The position numbers and the translations under genes are program-made. This document shows positions 1 through 8,977 of a stretch of 64,000 bases of DNA, piece by piece. How positions within the stretch are numbered: position 1 is the first letter of the stretch; each line of letters begins with the position of its first letter. Source of the DNA: Streptomyces lunaelactis (GTDB lineage Bacteria; Actinomycetota; Actinomycetes; Streptomycetales; Streptomycetaceae); assembly GCF_003054555.1 (NCBI RefSeq), contig NZ_CP026304.1, forward strand, positions 372,001 through 436,000. The letters are read 5' to 3'. The notes beneath the pieces are model-generated. The model did no database searches. It worked only from the letters and a program-made list of their open reading frames with translations, and was not told where the DNA came from.

Positions 1-1459
1 AGGTGAGCGGATTCTGGTGCGGGCACGGACACCACAGGCACCGGTGCCGTGCCCGGGCTGCGGGGCACCGTCCGGCCGTGTGCACGGCTATCACTGGCGG
101 ACGGTGGCCGACGTATCGGTGGACGGGCGGCGAGTGGTGGTGCGCGTGAGTGTGCGGCGCCTGGTGTGTCCCACGCGCGGCTGCCGCCACACTTTCCGCG
201 AGCAGGTACCCGGGGTGCTGGAGCGATACCAGCGCCGCACCGCCCGTCTGACCAGGCAAGTCAGGTCCGTGGTGAAGGAGTTAGCGGGCCGGGCGAGTGC
301 GCGTCTGCTGACGGCGCTGTCCATGCGCCTGTCGCGTCACACCGCTCTGCGCACCCTCCTGCGCATTCCGCTGCCCAGATCGCGGGTGCCCCGTGTGATC
401 GGTGTCGATGACTTCGCACTGCGCCGGCGTCACCGCTACGCGACCGTGCTGGTCGACGCCGAGACCCATGAGCGGATCGACGTGTTGCCCGATCGCACGG
501 CCGACACCCTGGAAGCGTGGCTGCGCACCCATCCGGGCGCCGAGATCGTGTGCCGCGACGGCTCGACCACCTACGCCGAAGCCATCCGCCGCGCTCTGCC
601 CGATGCCATTCAGGTCGCCGACCGCTGGCATATTTGGCACAACCTGTGCGAAGCCGCCCTCAGCGAGGTGAAGGCCCACAGCAGTTGCTGGGCCTCGGTG
701 CTGGACACGCCCCTGTACGACGGGCCCCGCGCACGGACCACCCTGGAACGCTGGCAGCAGGTCCACGCCCTTCTCGACAAGGGTGTGGGTCTGCTCGAAT
801 GCGCCCGGCGTCTGCAACTGGCCCTCAATACCGTCAAGCGCTACGCCCGGGCCGACCGGCCCGAACGCATGCTCCGTGTCCCCAAGTACCGCACCAGTCT
901 TGTCGATCCCTACCGGGAACACCTGCGCAGGCGCCGGGCCGAAGACCCTGCCGTCCCCGTCCAACACCTCTTCGATGAAATCAAATCCCTCGGGTTCACA
1001 GGCTGCCTCAACCTCCTGCACAAGTACATCAACCAGGGCCGCGCGGACGCCGAGCGCAGCCACATCTCGCCCCGCCGCCTCGCCCGAATGCTTCTGAGCA
1101 GGCCCGAAGGACTCAAGGCCGAGCAGCAGAACCTCCTGCGTCGTCTCACCGCAGCCTGCCAGGAGATGACCCGGCTCGCTGACCATGTCCGCACCTTCGC
1201 ATCGTTCCTGGTGCCCAAGTCGGGCAACGCCGCCGCCATCAGCGGCTGGGCCACCGAAGTCCGCGCGGCCGAGCTGCCTCATCTGCATGCCTTCGTCCGC
1301 GGCCTCGAACGGGACCACGACGGGGTCGTCGCCGCCCTTACGCTCCCGTTTCATAACGGAGGCACCGAGGGCGTGAACAACAAGACCAAGCTGATCAAGC
1401 GGCAAATGTACGGGCGTGCGGGCTTCCAACTCCTCCGCCACCGCATCCTCCTGGGCTGA
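1..1459 (+). CDS. ISL3-family transposase, 5' end outside window
   Basis: Cut-and-paste transposase of the ISL3 type. The N-terminus carries a CPGCG...CPTRGC zinc-binding pattern, followed by a helix-turn-helix region and a DDE catalytic domain that begins near the IGVDDFALRRRHRY segment. The VADRWHIWHNL and GVNNKTKLIKRQMYGRAG blocks are typical of the family. The frame stays open upstream of the first internal GTG at position 17 (residues GERIL precede it), so the true start lies before the window. The stop is TGA at 1457. It is clearly different from the two other ISL3 transposases in the window (39357 and 45107), which are about 50 residues longer and resemble each other. No right inverted repeat could be fixed beyond the stop because the left end is missing. 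Confidence 0.9.
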   Translation, partial: GERILVRARTPQAPVPCPGCGAPSGRVHGYHWRTVADVSVDGRRVVVRVSVRRLVCPTRGCRHTFREQVPGVLERYQRRTARLTRQVRSVVKELAGRASARLLTALSMRLSRHTALRTLLRIPLPRSRVPRVIGVDDFALRRRHRYATVLVDAETHERIDVLPDRTADTLEAWLRTHPGAEIVCRDGSTTYAEAIRRALPDAIQVADRWHIWHNLCEAALSEVKAHSSCWASVLDTPLYDGPRARTTLERWQQVHALLDKGVGLLECARRLQLALNTVKRYARADRPERMLRVPKYRTSLVDPYREHLRRRRAEDPAVPVQHLFDEIKSLGFTGCLNLLHKYINQGRADAERSHISPRRLARMLLSRPEGLKAEQQNLLRRLTAACQEMTRLADHVRTFASFLVPKSGNAAAISGWATEVRAAELPHLHAFVRGLERDHDGVVAALTLPFHNGGTEGVNNKTKLIKRQMYGRAGFQLLRHRILLG

Positions 1460-1554
1460 CCTCACCCATCGTTACCACCGAAAGTGAGACAGATCCGTTC
1501 GTTTGACAGACCCGGCCATGGGCCGCCGGCTCCCGTGGTCAGTCGAAGCCACCG

Positions 1555-2301
1555 GTGTGGAGTTCGACCACGAAGACGTACAACCCGCTGGGCGACCGGA
1601 TCACCGCCTTCCCCGCCTCGCCCGGCTGGACCACGGAGCAGATCGGCCAGTACGCGCGGCTGCGCCGCCGACTGGTGCGGCTGTCGGCCGCGGTCATCAC
1701 CCATCCGTGGTGGAGCAGCGTGCCGACCGGCGAGCAGGTCGTTGCCGCATGGCGCTCAAGCGGCTGGAAGCGCCGCCGGCGAGCCGGGCATTGCGGATGA
1801 GGCGGCGTAGCGGTCATGGACCAAGTCGAGGGCCTGGCCGACGGGGAGCCGCCGTCGGCCAATCCCCGACGCCGCCGATCCGTATCCGCCTCTACGACGA
1901 CCAGGAGCACACCGGACGGCTCCATCACCGATGGCAGGGCTCGACCGGGTCCTGGTTCTACCGAGTGAGCGTGACTCTCTGGGCCAGCACCCAGCTGGGT
2001 GCCCGCGACGTCCCCGAGCCCGCCGACGTCGAGTTCGATGCGCCGCAGACGCACGTCCGCGGTCGACGGCGTCTCCTACCAGGGCGTGCCGCTCACCCGG
2101 CACCGGGACGCGATCATCCGCGCCCGCACCGGGCGCCGTCTGCCCGATGCGCCGCCGCAGCACGAGGCCGCACCAGCCGACGCGACGAAGTGGGGCGTGG
2201 AGCGGGCGCTGTTTGCGCCGCGCCCCGATGATGTCCGGGCCGGACTCGCCGCGGCGGGAACCCTCCAGCCGTGGTGGCCGCCGCCCGGCCGGCTCGCATG
2301 A
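1555..2301 (+). pseudogene. Frameshifted hypothetical gene
   Basis: Three overlapping reading frames read as one protein only if they are joined. Around 1555-1750 one frame gives a coherent segment (DRITAFPASPGWTTEQIGQY). Around 1870-2050 a second frame gives RIRLYDDQEHTGRLHHRWQG and on to VEFDAPQTHV. From about 2060 to the stop at 2299 a third frame gives VDGVSYQGVPLTRH and WGVERALFAPRPDDVRAGLA. Each piece has normal Streptomyces-like composition and none stands alone. I do not recognise a function. It lies directly beyond the end of the ISL3 element, so decay after transposition is a reasonable inference. Confidence 0.5.
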
Positions 2302-2371
2302 GGACGGCTCCGCATCCTGACACGACGCCCCGGGCCGCCCGCCGGACCACAGCCCCGGGCGCCCAGAGCCG

Positions 2372-3280
2372 TCAGGGACTCGCCTTGTCACGGCAGGAAC
2401 GGGCATCGATGGCATCGGTGCTCGGTTTGTGCTCGTTGATCCGTTCCGGGTCGCCTTCCGCGAGGAGAGGCAAAGAGGTGTCGATGTCCTTGCTCCAAGT
2501 GCTGCTGCCCACGTATGTCTTCAGCCACGAGGCGAGCTCGAGGCAGTCCGCGCGGTGCCCCTTCGGTATCCCTATCCCGTAGTACTGCGGCGCTCCCACC
2601 TTCAGGTCCGGCACGACGCGCAAGCCGTCCTTGGCATGGTGCTGGGCGAAGCCGTAGAGGATGGTCTGGTCCGTGGACACAGCGGCAACCTGACCGCCGA
2701 GGAGAGCTTCGATGCAGTCGGAGGCGTCATCCTTGACCACTGGCTCCCACTCCGACGTGACCCTGCTGTCGTCCACGGTCTTCTGGGACGTGGTCCCGTC
2801 CCATGTGCAGACGCGCTTGCCGCGCAGATCGTCCATCGTCTGCACGTCAGCGCCGTCCGGTCCCACAAGGAAGCCCTGCCACGTCTTCAGGTAGGGACCG
2901 ACGAAATCGATCTCGAGCATGCGCTCCGGCGTAATGGAGAAGGAAGCGATCGTCATGTCGGCGCGCTTCGAGACCAGTTGCGCGACGCGGTCCCGGGACG
3001 ACACCGGGACCGGGTCACTGAACTCGACGTCCAGCTCTTCTCTGACGTGCTTGAACAGCAGGTAGTCCAGTCCGGAATGGCCGTGGTCGTCAACGTGGGA
3101 CAGACCGGGCAGGTCGTTGTGCATCGCGACGGTGACTCTCTCCCTGCCGAGGAACTCGGGTTCCGGCTCCGCGGAACACGAGAGCAGTCCCACGAGGGCA
3201 ACCAGCGAGACGGCGCCCCCTCGCGTGAGACGCGGGGAAAGCGGCCGGATGCGCCTTTGGGGTAACGGAATTCGAGACAT
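2372..3280 (-). CDS. Polar-amino-acid-type ABC substrate-binding lipoprotein (SBP_bac_3 fold)
   Basis: A 302-residue exported solute-binding protein. The first 35 residues form a basic and then hydrophobic signal ending in a lipobox (LLSC, Cys35), so the mature protein should be anchored to the outer face of the membrane. The rest resembles family 3 binding proteins: VTVAMHNDLPGLSH at the start of lobe 1, then RADMTIASFSITPERMLEIDF, and DLRGKRVCTWDGTTSQKTVD opening lobe 2. No permease or ATPase gene lies nearby, so it may serve a distant transporter or act as a sensor. Its start lies 11 bases beyond the stop of the upstream membrane-protein gene and is preceded by GAAAGGG, so it is probably the last gene of a three-gene operon. 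Confidence 0.82.
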   Translation of the reverse strand: MSRIPLPQRRIRPLSPRLTRGGAVSLVALVGLLSCSAEPEPEFLGRERVTVAMHNDLPGLSHVDDHGHSGLDYLLFKHVREELDVEFSDPVPVSSRDRVAQLVSKRADMTIASFSITPERMLEIDFVGPYLKTWQGFLVGPDGADVQTMDDLRGKRVCTWDGTTSQKTVDDSRVTSEWEPVVKDDASDCIEALLGGQVAAVSTDQTILYGFAQHHAKDGLRVVPDLKVGAPQYYGIGIPKGHRADCLELASWLKTYVGSSTWSKDIDTSLPLLAEGDPERINEHKPSTDAIDARSCRDKASP

Positions 3281-3291
3281 GGCCGGCCCTT

Positions 3292-4032
3292 TCAGTCATG
3301 GAGTGCCGCTTCGGCCACGGACACACTCATGCGACACCCGTCCTCGGTCAGCAGGTCGACGTCGACGACAATCCTGTCCCGCAGGCCTCCCAGCGGGAAC
3401 TCGACCGGCTGTCCACTCGTGACGTCGGCAACGAGGGTGTTCGCGTTATTGGGGAGCTGGACCGCCATCTCGGTGTCAGGAGTGCACGACTGTGCTCCCG
3501 GTACGGCGTCCGCGACCGTCAGCACCAGGCGCAACTGGGCGCGCTCCGGGGGCGCGTTCACCACGACGCGCAGCCCTGATCCATTCGTCCCCGTGGCAGG
3601 CGAGATGCGCGTGCGGCCCGTGACATCGACCTCGCCGTGATCCGCCAAGTGATCCATTCCGACGATCCCGAGGACCGCCAGCAGCAGCGACCCCCCTGTC
3701 ATCAGGGCGCGCCACACGGCGGACGAGTCGCGGCTGCCCACACCGATCACCCGGCAAAAGGCCACGACCACTGCGGCACCGATGGCGAAGTACACCCAAA
3801 GGAACTGATCCGTCGGCCCGCCCGGAGCGATGATCAGAGCGACCGCGCCCAACGTGATCACCAGGAAGAACGGTGGCCAGTTCCAGCCGCTCCAGCGTTT
3901 GACGTTGCCGATGAACTCGGCAGGATCGCCCACGAACACGCTGAGAAAAAGCTTGCCGACCTTGCCGATGGCGGGTGCGCCCTCGCCATGGGACGCGACC
4001 TGCACATCGTCACCACGGCGGTCGTCGGTCAA
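3292..4032 (-). CDS. Membrane protein with N-terminal glycine-rich motif
   Basis: 246 residues of unknown function. Residues 14-25 (SHGEGAPAIGKV) nearly repeat a segment at the C-terminus of the upstream gene product. They are followed by three likely membrane segments (about residues 54-70, 77-98 and 109-127) and a C-terminal region of about 115 residues, rich in beta-type sequence, that should lie on one side of the membrane. The TTG start overlaps the upstream stop (TTGA), so translation is probably coupled. The arrangement of a short motif on a soluble partner and the same motif on a membrane protein resembles bacterial amyloid-signalling pairs; that reading is inference only. Confidence 0.6.
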   Translation of the reverse strand: MTDDRRGDDVQVASHGEGAPAIGKVGKLFLSVFVGDPAEFIGNVKRWSGWNWPPFFLVITLGAVALIIAPGGPTDQFLWVYFAIGAAVVVAFCRVIGVGSRDSSAVWRALMTGGSLLLAVLGIVGMDHLADHGEVDVTGRTRISPATGTNGSGLRVVVNAPPERAQLRLVLTVADAVPGAQSCTPDTEMAVQLPNNANTLVADVTSGQPVEFPLGGLRDRIVVDVDLLTEDGCRMSVSVAEAALHD

Positions 4033-4478
4033 CTGCGGGCCTCCCGCTCCGGGCGGGGGTTGTAAGTGAAGTTCGCCGTGTGGACCTTGCCGATCGCGGC
4101 CGCGCCCTCGCCGTGGGACGTCACATGGAACGTGTCACCCGAGTGGTACGTCTCGTACGCCCGCTCGATGTGCCGACTGAGGGCCTCGGCGCTCAAGTCG
4201 CCTTCCTCTTCCAGCCATTTCCCGACGGCAGCTGCCAGAATCTGCCGGTCCTCGCCCTCGAGACGCTCGATGACCGCGAGCACATCCGTATCCTGCGGCG
4301 TCTGCGGCGGGTCGCCGGCTCCCCGGTTCAACAGCCGGGCCAGAAACCTCTGGCCACGATCCACTACGCCGTCCGCAATCCTCGTCTGGGCCGACTCGAC
4401 CACGGCGCCTGAGAAGGATGCGGCGGCGGTGCTGATGAACGGAGCGATGACAGCAGCAGCTGTCACTAGCTCGGACAT
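4029..4478 (-). CDS. Small helical protein with C-terminal glycine-rich motif
   Basis: 149 residues of unknown function. The ATG at 4478 is chosen over an upstream in-frame start because GGAGGGGAG sits just before it. The N-terminal 110 residues look alpha-helical, with an Ala-rich stretch (residues 5-30) that could contact a membrane, and a short acidic segment around residues 60-90. The C-terminus ends in a motif, SHGEGAAAIGKV at residues 121-132, that matches the N-terminus of the next gene product at 11 of 12 positions. First gene of an apparent operon with the membrane protein and the solute-binding lipoprotein. Confidence 0.6.
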   Translation of the reverse strand: MSELVTAAAVIAPFISTAAASFSGAVVESAQTRIADGVVDRGQRFLARLLNRGAGDPPQTPQDTDVLAVIERLEGEDRQILAAAVGKWLEEEGDLSAEALSRHIERAYETYHSGDTFHVTSHGEGAAAIGKVHTANFTYNPRPEREARS

Positions 4479-4871
4479 CCGTGATCTCCCCTCCTCGATC
4501 GCCGCCACCTTACTCAAAAGACTGTCGGACAAGGACGGAATTCGATCGACTCGTCCGGGCGGCACAGGCCGCGGATCAGGTCAAGATCCAGGGCAGGGTG
4601 ACGAGGAGCGAGGTGATGTCGTCAACCAGCGCCTTGGCCCCCGTCATGGCGTTCTGAGACAGCGTAGGAAGGCGACGTGCACCCAGCCGGCCGCACGCTT
4701 CCGCCGACGCCCGACGCCCGACGAATGCGGACGCTCGAATCCTCGCCCCGGTCCTGACGCCGACGCCCAGCGTCGAGGCCGGGACTTTGGGAAAGAGACA
4801 TCCGATGCAGTTGATCTGGCAAGTGGGCGCGGGTGGGGCTGGTGTCAGCGGGGCGTGGCAGCATCCGCCGC
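4479..4871. other. Intergenic stretch, nothing recognised
   Basis: Contains the upstream region of the minus-strand operon starting at 4478. Open frames here are arginine/proline-rich and show no family resemblance; no hairpin or promoter stands out. Confidence 0.4.
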
Positions 4872-5021
4872 ATGACGAAATCAAACGCCGGCCGCGGCCT
4901 GGACATGTTCCGGGACGGCGACTTCCCTATCTACACGCTGACCTTCGTGCGCGATCTGCCCCCTGCTGAGTTGCTCACCCGCATGAGGGTCGATCCAACG
5001 ACCCTCGCACTGCGCGACTGA
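4872..5021 (+). pseudogene. Truncated DUF6461-like gene
   Basis: A 49-codon frame reading MTKSNAGRGLDMFRDGDFPI and then YTLTFVRDLPPAELLTRM resembles the opening of DUF6461 proteins, which usually run well over 150 residues. It stops at 5019-5021, just before an IS3 solo end at 5033, so the rest of the gene appears to have been lost when that element arrived or was deleted. Family assignment rests on the YxxTFVRDL..AELL pattern only and is tentative. Confidence 0.42.
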
Positions 5022-5032
5022 GGTGCCCCGAT

Positions 5033-5115
5033 GTTTCCGGACAGGGACCCAATAGGGTTGCCCTGAACAGGAAACGAGGATGAAGTGGCGCCACCGAGCA
5101 AGTACTCGACGGAGA
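5033..5115 (+). mobile_element. Solo left end of an IS3-family element
   Basis: These 83 bases match, with about five differences, the inverted complement of positions 43000-43081, the orfA end of the IS3 element at 41821-43081. The match covers the terminal repeat (GTTTCCGGACAGG), the leader and the first codons of orfA from the GTG at 5085 (VAPPSKYS), after which similarity stops abruptly. This is a deletion relic, not a functional element. Confidence 0.85.
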
Positions 5116-5312
5116 TTGCTTACACACCGCAACAGCTCTGGCCATGAGGCCGATACCGCGCCGGGCAGTTGCTGGACCGTGGATCTCCTCTTTCGTCGCG
5201 CGGTAATAGAGACGTGAACAGCACCAAGCTCCGCTGGAATTCCCGGCGTTGAGGTTGGCCTTCGGCGCCACATGGTCCGCGGCAGGGACGCCGTGCGCTC
5301 CGGGTGCGCAGA

Positions 5313-7478
5313 TCAGCCATTCCCGGACGCCTGAGCGGGTACCGGCTCTGGCTGATCCGGGACCGCAGCGCCCTCCGTACTGATACGGGGCAGGCGACGG
5401 TCGAGCCAACGGGGCAGCCACCAGTTCGCGCGCCCCATCAGCGCCATCGCCGCGGGCACGATCACCATCCGGACGATCGTCGCGTCGAGCACGATCGCGG
5501 TTGCCAGGCCCAGACCGGTCATCTTGACGAGTGGCGACGGGTTTGCGAGGAAGCTGAGGAACACCGAAGTCATGATCAGCGCTGCGGAGGTGATCACGCG
5601 GCCCGTGGCTGCCATTCCGCGCGCCACCGACTCAGCGTTGTCACCTGTGGCGTCGTACTCCTCGCGGACGCGCGAGAGGAGGAACACCTCGTAGTCCATG
5701 GACAGGCCGAAGAGGACCGCGAAGAAGATCACCGGCAGGGGCGAGACGATCGGGAATGTGCCCTCCAGGTTGAACAGGTCCTTGAGCCAGCCCCACTGGA
5801 AGACGGCGACCACGACGCCGTACGCACCACCGATCGACAGCAGGTTCACCGCTGCGGCCTTCAGCGGCACCGCGATGGAGCGGAACACCACCATCAGCAG
5901 CAGGAACGACGCCGCCAGGATCGCGGCAATGAAGACGGGCAGGGTGTCCGAGAGCTGCTTGGTGAGGTCGTCCGTCATGGCGGTCAGGCCGGACACGGCG
6001 ACGTTGTCGGGGACGACGTCGCGGACGCGCCGGAGAGTCTCGGAGGTCTCGGCGTCCGCGGGCGCGGTAGTGGGGAGGATGGGCATCACCAGCGTGTCCC
6101 CGGCGGAGGAGGTCCGGGGCTCGCCGACCGTTGCGATACCGGGGTCGGCGGCGATGCGCTTGGACAGTGCAGGGATGCCCTGTGCGTCCACACCGGGGCT
6201 GCGCAGGTCGGCGACGATCAGCAGCGGGGCGTTGAAGCCCGGGCCGAAGCCTTCTGCCAGCAGGTCGTAGGCGCGACGGTGAGTGGTGCTTGTCGAATCG
6301 TTGCCCGCGTCAGGGAAGCCCGTCTCCATCCGTAGCGCCGGGGCGGCAAGCGCGAGCAGCGCCCCAGTGGCGACTATCAAGTACGGCCACGGTCGGCCTG
6401 ACACGCGGTGGGCGAAACGCCACCATGCCGTGTCCTCCGCCTGTTTCACGGGGCGTCTGCGGCCCAGGACTCGTCCCTTGTCGATGCGGTCACCCAGGAG
6501 CGACAGCAGTGCGGGCAGCAGCGTGAGGGCGGCCGCCACGGCGAACAGAACGAGCAGGGACGTACTGAGGCCGATCGAGATCAGGAAGCCCAGGCCGGTC
6601 AGCACGAGGGCGGCCATCGCCACAATGACGGTGCCGCCGGCGACCAGCACGGCCGCGCCCGACGATCCCATTGCGTTCGACAGTGCGGTGGGGTTGGCCT
6701 GCCCTGCGGCGCGGTTCACGCGGTAGCGGGCCATGATGAACAGGGCGTAGTCGATGCCGACGCCCAGGCCGATCATCGCACCGATCGTCGGCGCGGCGGT
6801 GGTGACGTCCATGGCATTGGCCAGCAGGATGATGCTGCCCATGCCCGCGGCGACGGCTACCAGGGCGAGCGCGACCGGGACCAGTGCGGTCACGATCGTG
6901 CCGAACGCGACCACCAGGATGACCAGCGCGGCGAGCAGGCCCGCCGCCTCCGCACCCGATGTCGCCGATTCGGCGTTGATGAAGATGGCGTCACCGCCCA
7001 GCTCGACGACGAGTCCGTCCCCACGGGCCGGCTTGATCGCGCCGGTAAGGGCATTGATCTGCTCGGGGTCCACGTCCATCGCAGGCAGGTCGAATGTGAT
7101 CTGGGCGAACCCGATCTGTCCGTCGGGCGACACCGTGTCGGCAGTGAAAGGATCGGCCACTGTGGCGACGTGCTCCACCTCGGCGATCCGTGCGACCGCC
7201 GCGTCGATGGCAGGCCGGTGGAGCTCGAGTTGCTTCCCGTTCGGGACGGCGAACACCGCCATGGCGCTTCCGCCGGAGGCCTCGGGGAAGCGCTCTTCAA
7301 GCAGTTCCATCGCCTCCTCGCTCTGGCTGCCCGGAGCGACAAGGTCGTCCACGAACGAGCCGCCGACCGTGCCGGCGAGGGGGAGCACGAGGAGGAGGGC
7401 AACCGCCCATGCGGCGATCGTGACCCACGGTCGGCGCGCGCTCGCGCCGCCGATGCGGCGGATGAATCGGTTCACCAT
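5313..7478 (-). CDS. MMPL-family (RND-type) exporter
   Basis: A 721-residue proton-driven lipid or drug exporter of the MMPL/YdfJ type. The ATG at 7478 is chosen because AGGAG lies 8 bases upstream and the protein then opens with a basic cytoplasmic segment and the first membrane helix (WVTIAAWAVALLLVLPLAG). The layout is the family one: helix 1, a periplasmic-side loop to about residue 190, a block of five helices, a central cytoplasmic loop near residues 370-400, another single helix and loop, and a closing block of five helices. The GIDYALFIMARYR and SMDYEVFLLSRVREEYD segments carry the conserved Asp-Tyr pairs of the proton path. The C-terminus is Pro/Glu-rich. It is transcribed away from a two-component system at 7766, which probably controls it. 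Confidence 0.92.
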   Translation of the reverse strand: MVNRFIRRIGGASARRPWVTIAAWAVALLLVLPLAGTVGGSFVDDLVAPGSQSEEAMELLEERFPEASGGSAMAVFAVPNGKQLELHRPAIDAAVARIAEVEHVATVADPFTADTVSPDGQIGFAQITFDLPAMDVDPEQINALTGAIKPARGDGLVVELGGDAIFINAESATSGAEAAGLLAALVILVVAFGTIVTALVPVALALVAVAAGMGSIILLANAMDVTTAAPTIGAMIGLGVGIDYALFIMARYRVNRAAGQANPTALSNAMGSSGAAVLVAGGTVIVAMAALVLTGLGFLISIGLSTSLLVLFAVAAALTLLPALLSLLGDRIDKGRVLGRRRPVKQAEDTAWWRFAHRVSGRPWPYLIVATGALLALAAPALRMETGFPDAGNDSTSTTHRRAYDLLAEGFGPGFNAPLLIVADLRSPGVDAQGIPALSKRIAADPGIATVGEPRTSSAGDTLVMPILPTTAPADAETSETLRRVRDVVPDNVAVSGLTAMTDDLTKQLSDTLPVFIAAILAASFLLLMVVFRSIAVPLKAAAVNLLSIGGAYGVVVAVFQWGWLKDLFNLEGTFPIVSPLPVIFFAVLFGLSMDYEVFLLSRVREEYDATGDNAESVARGMAATGRVITSAALIMTSVFLSFLANPSPLVKMTGLGLATAIVLDATIVRMVIVPAAMALMGRANWWLPRWLDRRLPRISTEGAAVPDQPEPVPAQASGNG

Positions 7479-7765
7479 TGTCTGTGCTCCTGTGAGATGG
7501 CTGCCGTCCGTCCGTCTCTGGCAGGCCGGAGGCAGGAGTCGTGAGCGGTTCCATCGTCCGGGGCGGGCACCGAGGATGTCCCCCGCCGCCAGAGGGGTTT
7601 GGTGCTCCCCTGCGTGGCAGGGGCAACGAGGCCGCACTTCCCCCTCGCGGGGGAGGGCGGGATCCGCCTGCGGGCGGGTGACTACGCGTCGACCTGGAAT
7701 TACGATGGCTTGCCTGGTGCAGCCTGCTGACCGACGCCAGGGCACCGGACGCCACCCCTGGAGCG
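7479..7765. promoter_or_regulatory. Divergent promoter region, MMPL exporter / two-component system
   Basis: The 287 bases separate the starts of two divergent transcription units and must hold both promoters. No operator repeat could be identified by eye. The likely regulator is the response regulator encoded at 8974. Confidence 0.5.
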
Positions 7766-8977
7766 ATGATGAACCGCACGGCGCCGCCTTCCGAGACGCC
7801 GGGCGGCAGCGTGCCAGGCCGGTTCCGCGGCCCGTTCGCCCGCTGGCCGAGGGCCGCTGACGCCGTCCTTGCGATCACCACACTCCTGGCGATGGTGTTC
7901 CTGGAAGAAGCACCGGGCGATGCGATCGCTGTCCGCGCGATCAGCGACGTCCCGGTCCCTGCCCTGCTGCTCTTCGCGGTAGCCGGTGGTGCGCTCTACT
8001 GGCGGCGACGCGAGCCTGTCGGGGTCCTGGGTGTGGCGTTGGCCGCCTGGGCTCTGACGCTGGGAACCAGCCAGTCCAACACAGGGGTAGTCGCGATCAT
8101 CGCGCTGTACGGCGCTGGGCGGTACGCCGCTGACGCCCGGTGGGGCCGACTCGGCGTCGTCGCCGCCGTCGCCATGGTCACGGTCGAAGGCCTCATGGAT
8201 CCTGTCCCCTGGGGAGCCATCGGCTTCGGCGCCCTGATCATGTTCGGGGCTTGGTACATAGGGCGGCGCCTGCGGCTTCGCCAGCAGCGTGCCGCCCAGC
8301 TCCGCCAGGAGCAGGCTGCAGAGGCAGCCCGGATCGTCGCCGAGGAGCGCACCCACATCGCACGTGAACTGCACGACGTGGTCGCCCACCGGGTGAGCAT
8401 GATGACGGTCCAGGCGGGCGCGGCCCGGATGGTGGCCGCCGACGATCCCCAGGGCTCCCTGGAAGCGATGGCCGCGGTGGAGGAAGCGGGGCGCCAGGCG
8501 CTGGATGAGCTGCGGCACCTGCTGGGAGTGCTGCGGCCGGATGCGGAGCGGGACGGGCTGGGACCCCAGCCCGGTCTCGACGATATTCCCCGGCTCATAG
8601 AGGAGGTCCGGGAGGCGGGTCTCGACCTCTCGTTCACCAACGGTATCCAGGCGCCTCTCCCGGCCCGCGTGGAGCTGTCGGTGTACCGCATCGTTCAGGA
8701 GGCACTGACCAACGTGCTCAAGCACAGCGGGCCGCAGACACACACCGAGGTGCACCTGCGCAGTGAAGGCGGCGGCATCACCATTGAGGTGCTCGACGAT
8801 GGTCGTGGTGCCGCCGTCCAGGCCGTGTCGGCCACCGACGGGGGTGGGGCCGGCCACGGGATCGTCGGCATGCGGGAGAGAGCACTCCTGCTCGGTGGCA
8901 GCCTCGATGCGGGGCCGCGTCCCGGCGGCGGCTTCCGGCTTGCCGCCCATCTGCCGACCGGAGGCGATCCCGCATGA
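7766..8977 (+). CDS. NarL-type sensor histidine kinase
   Basis: 403 residues. Four to five hydrophobic segments occupy residues 30-165 with no large external sensor domain, so it probably senses events in the membrane itself. A short coiled linker leads to the HisKA_3 box, IARELHDVVAHRV, with the phosphorylated His at 203. The HATPase_c domain follows, with YRIVQEALTNVLKHS (N box) and the glycine boxes DDGRGAAV and GHGIVGMRERA. The gene overlaps the response regulator gene by ATGA, so the two are co-translated. The neighbouring MMPL exporter is the obvious target. Confidence 0.93.
   Translation: MMNRTAPPSETPGGSVPGRFRGPFARWPRAADAVLAITTLLAMVFLEEAPGDAIAVRAISDVPVPALLLFAVAGGALYWRRREPVGVLGVALAAWALTLGTSQSNTGVVAIIALYGAGRYAADARWGRLGVVAAVAMVTVEGLMDPVPWGAIGFGALIMFGAWYIGRRLRLRQQRAAQLRQEQAAEAARIVAEERTHIARELHDVVAHRVSMMTVQAGAARMVAADDPQGSLEAMAAVEEAGRQALDELRHLLGVLRPDAERDGLGPQPGLDDIPRLIEEVREAGLDLSFTNGIQAPLPARVELSVYRIVQEALTNVLKHSGPQTHTEVHLRSEGGGITIEVLDDGRGAAVQAVSATDGGGAGHGIVGMRERALLLGGSLDAGPRPGGGFRLAAHLPTGGDPA

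Noticed and set aside
281..1465. 394-codon minus-strand frame opposite the first ISL3 transposase
   Set aside because: Mirror of a well-supported transposase; composition is that of an antisense frame.
5120..5421. Minus-strand frame with an HNH-like look (DHVAPKANLNAGN)
   Set aside because: Key His and Cys spacing of an HNH motif is not present, no start is convincing, and it overlaps the end of the MMPL gene. At best a decayed fragment.
6408..7860. Long plus-strand frames across the MMPL gene
   Set aside because: Arg/Gln/Asp-rich translations typical of antisense frames in GC-rich DNA; the minus-strand MMPL protein explains the region.
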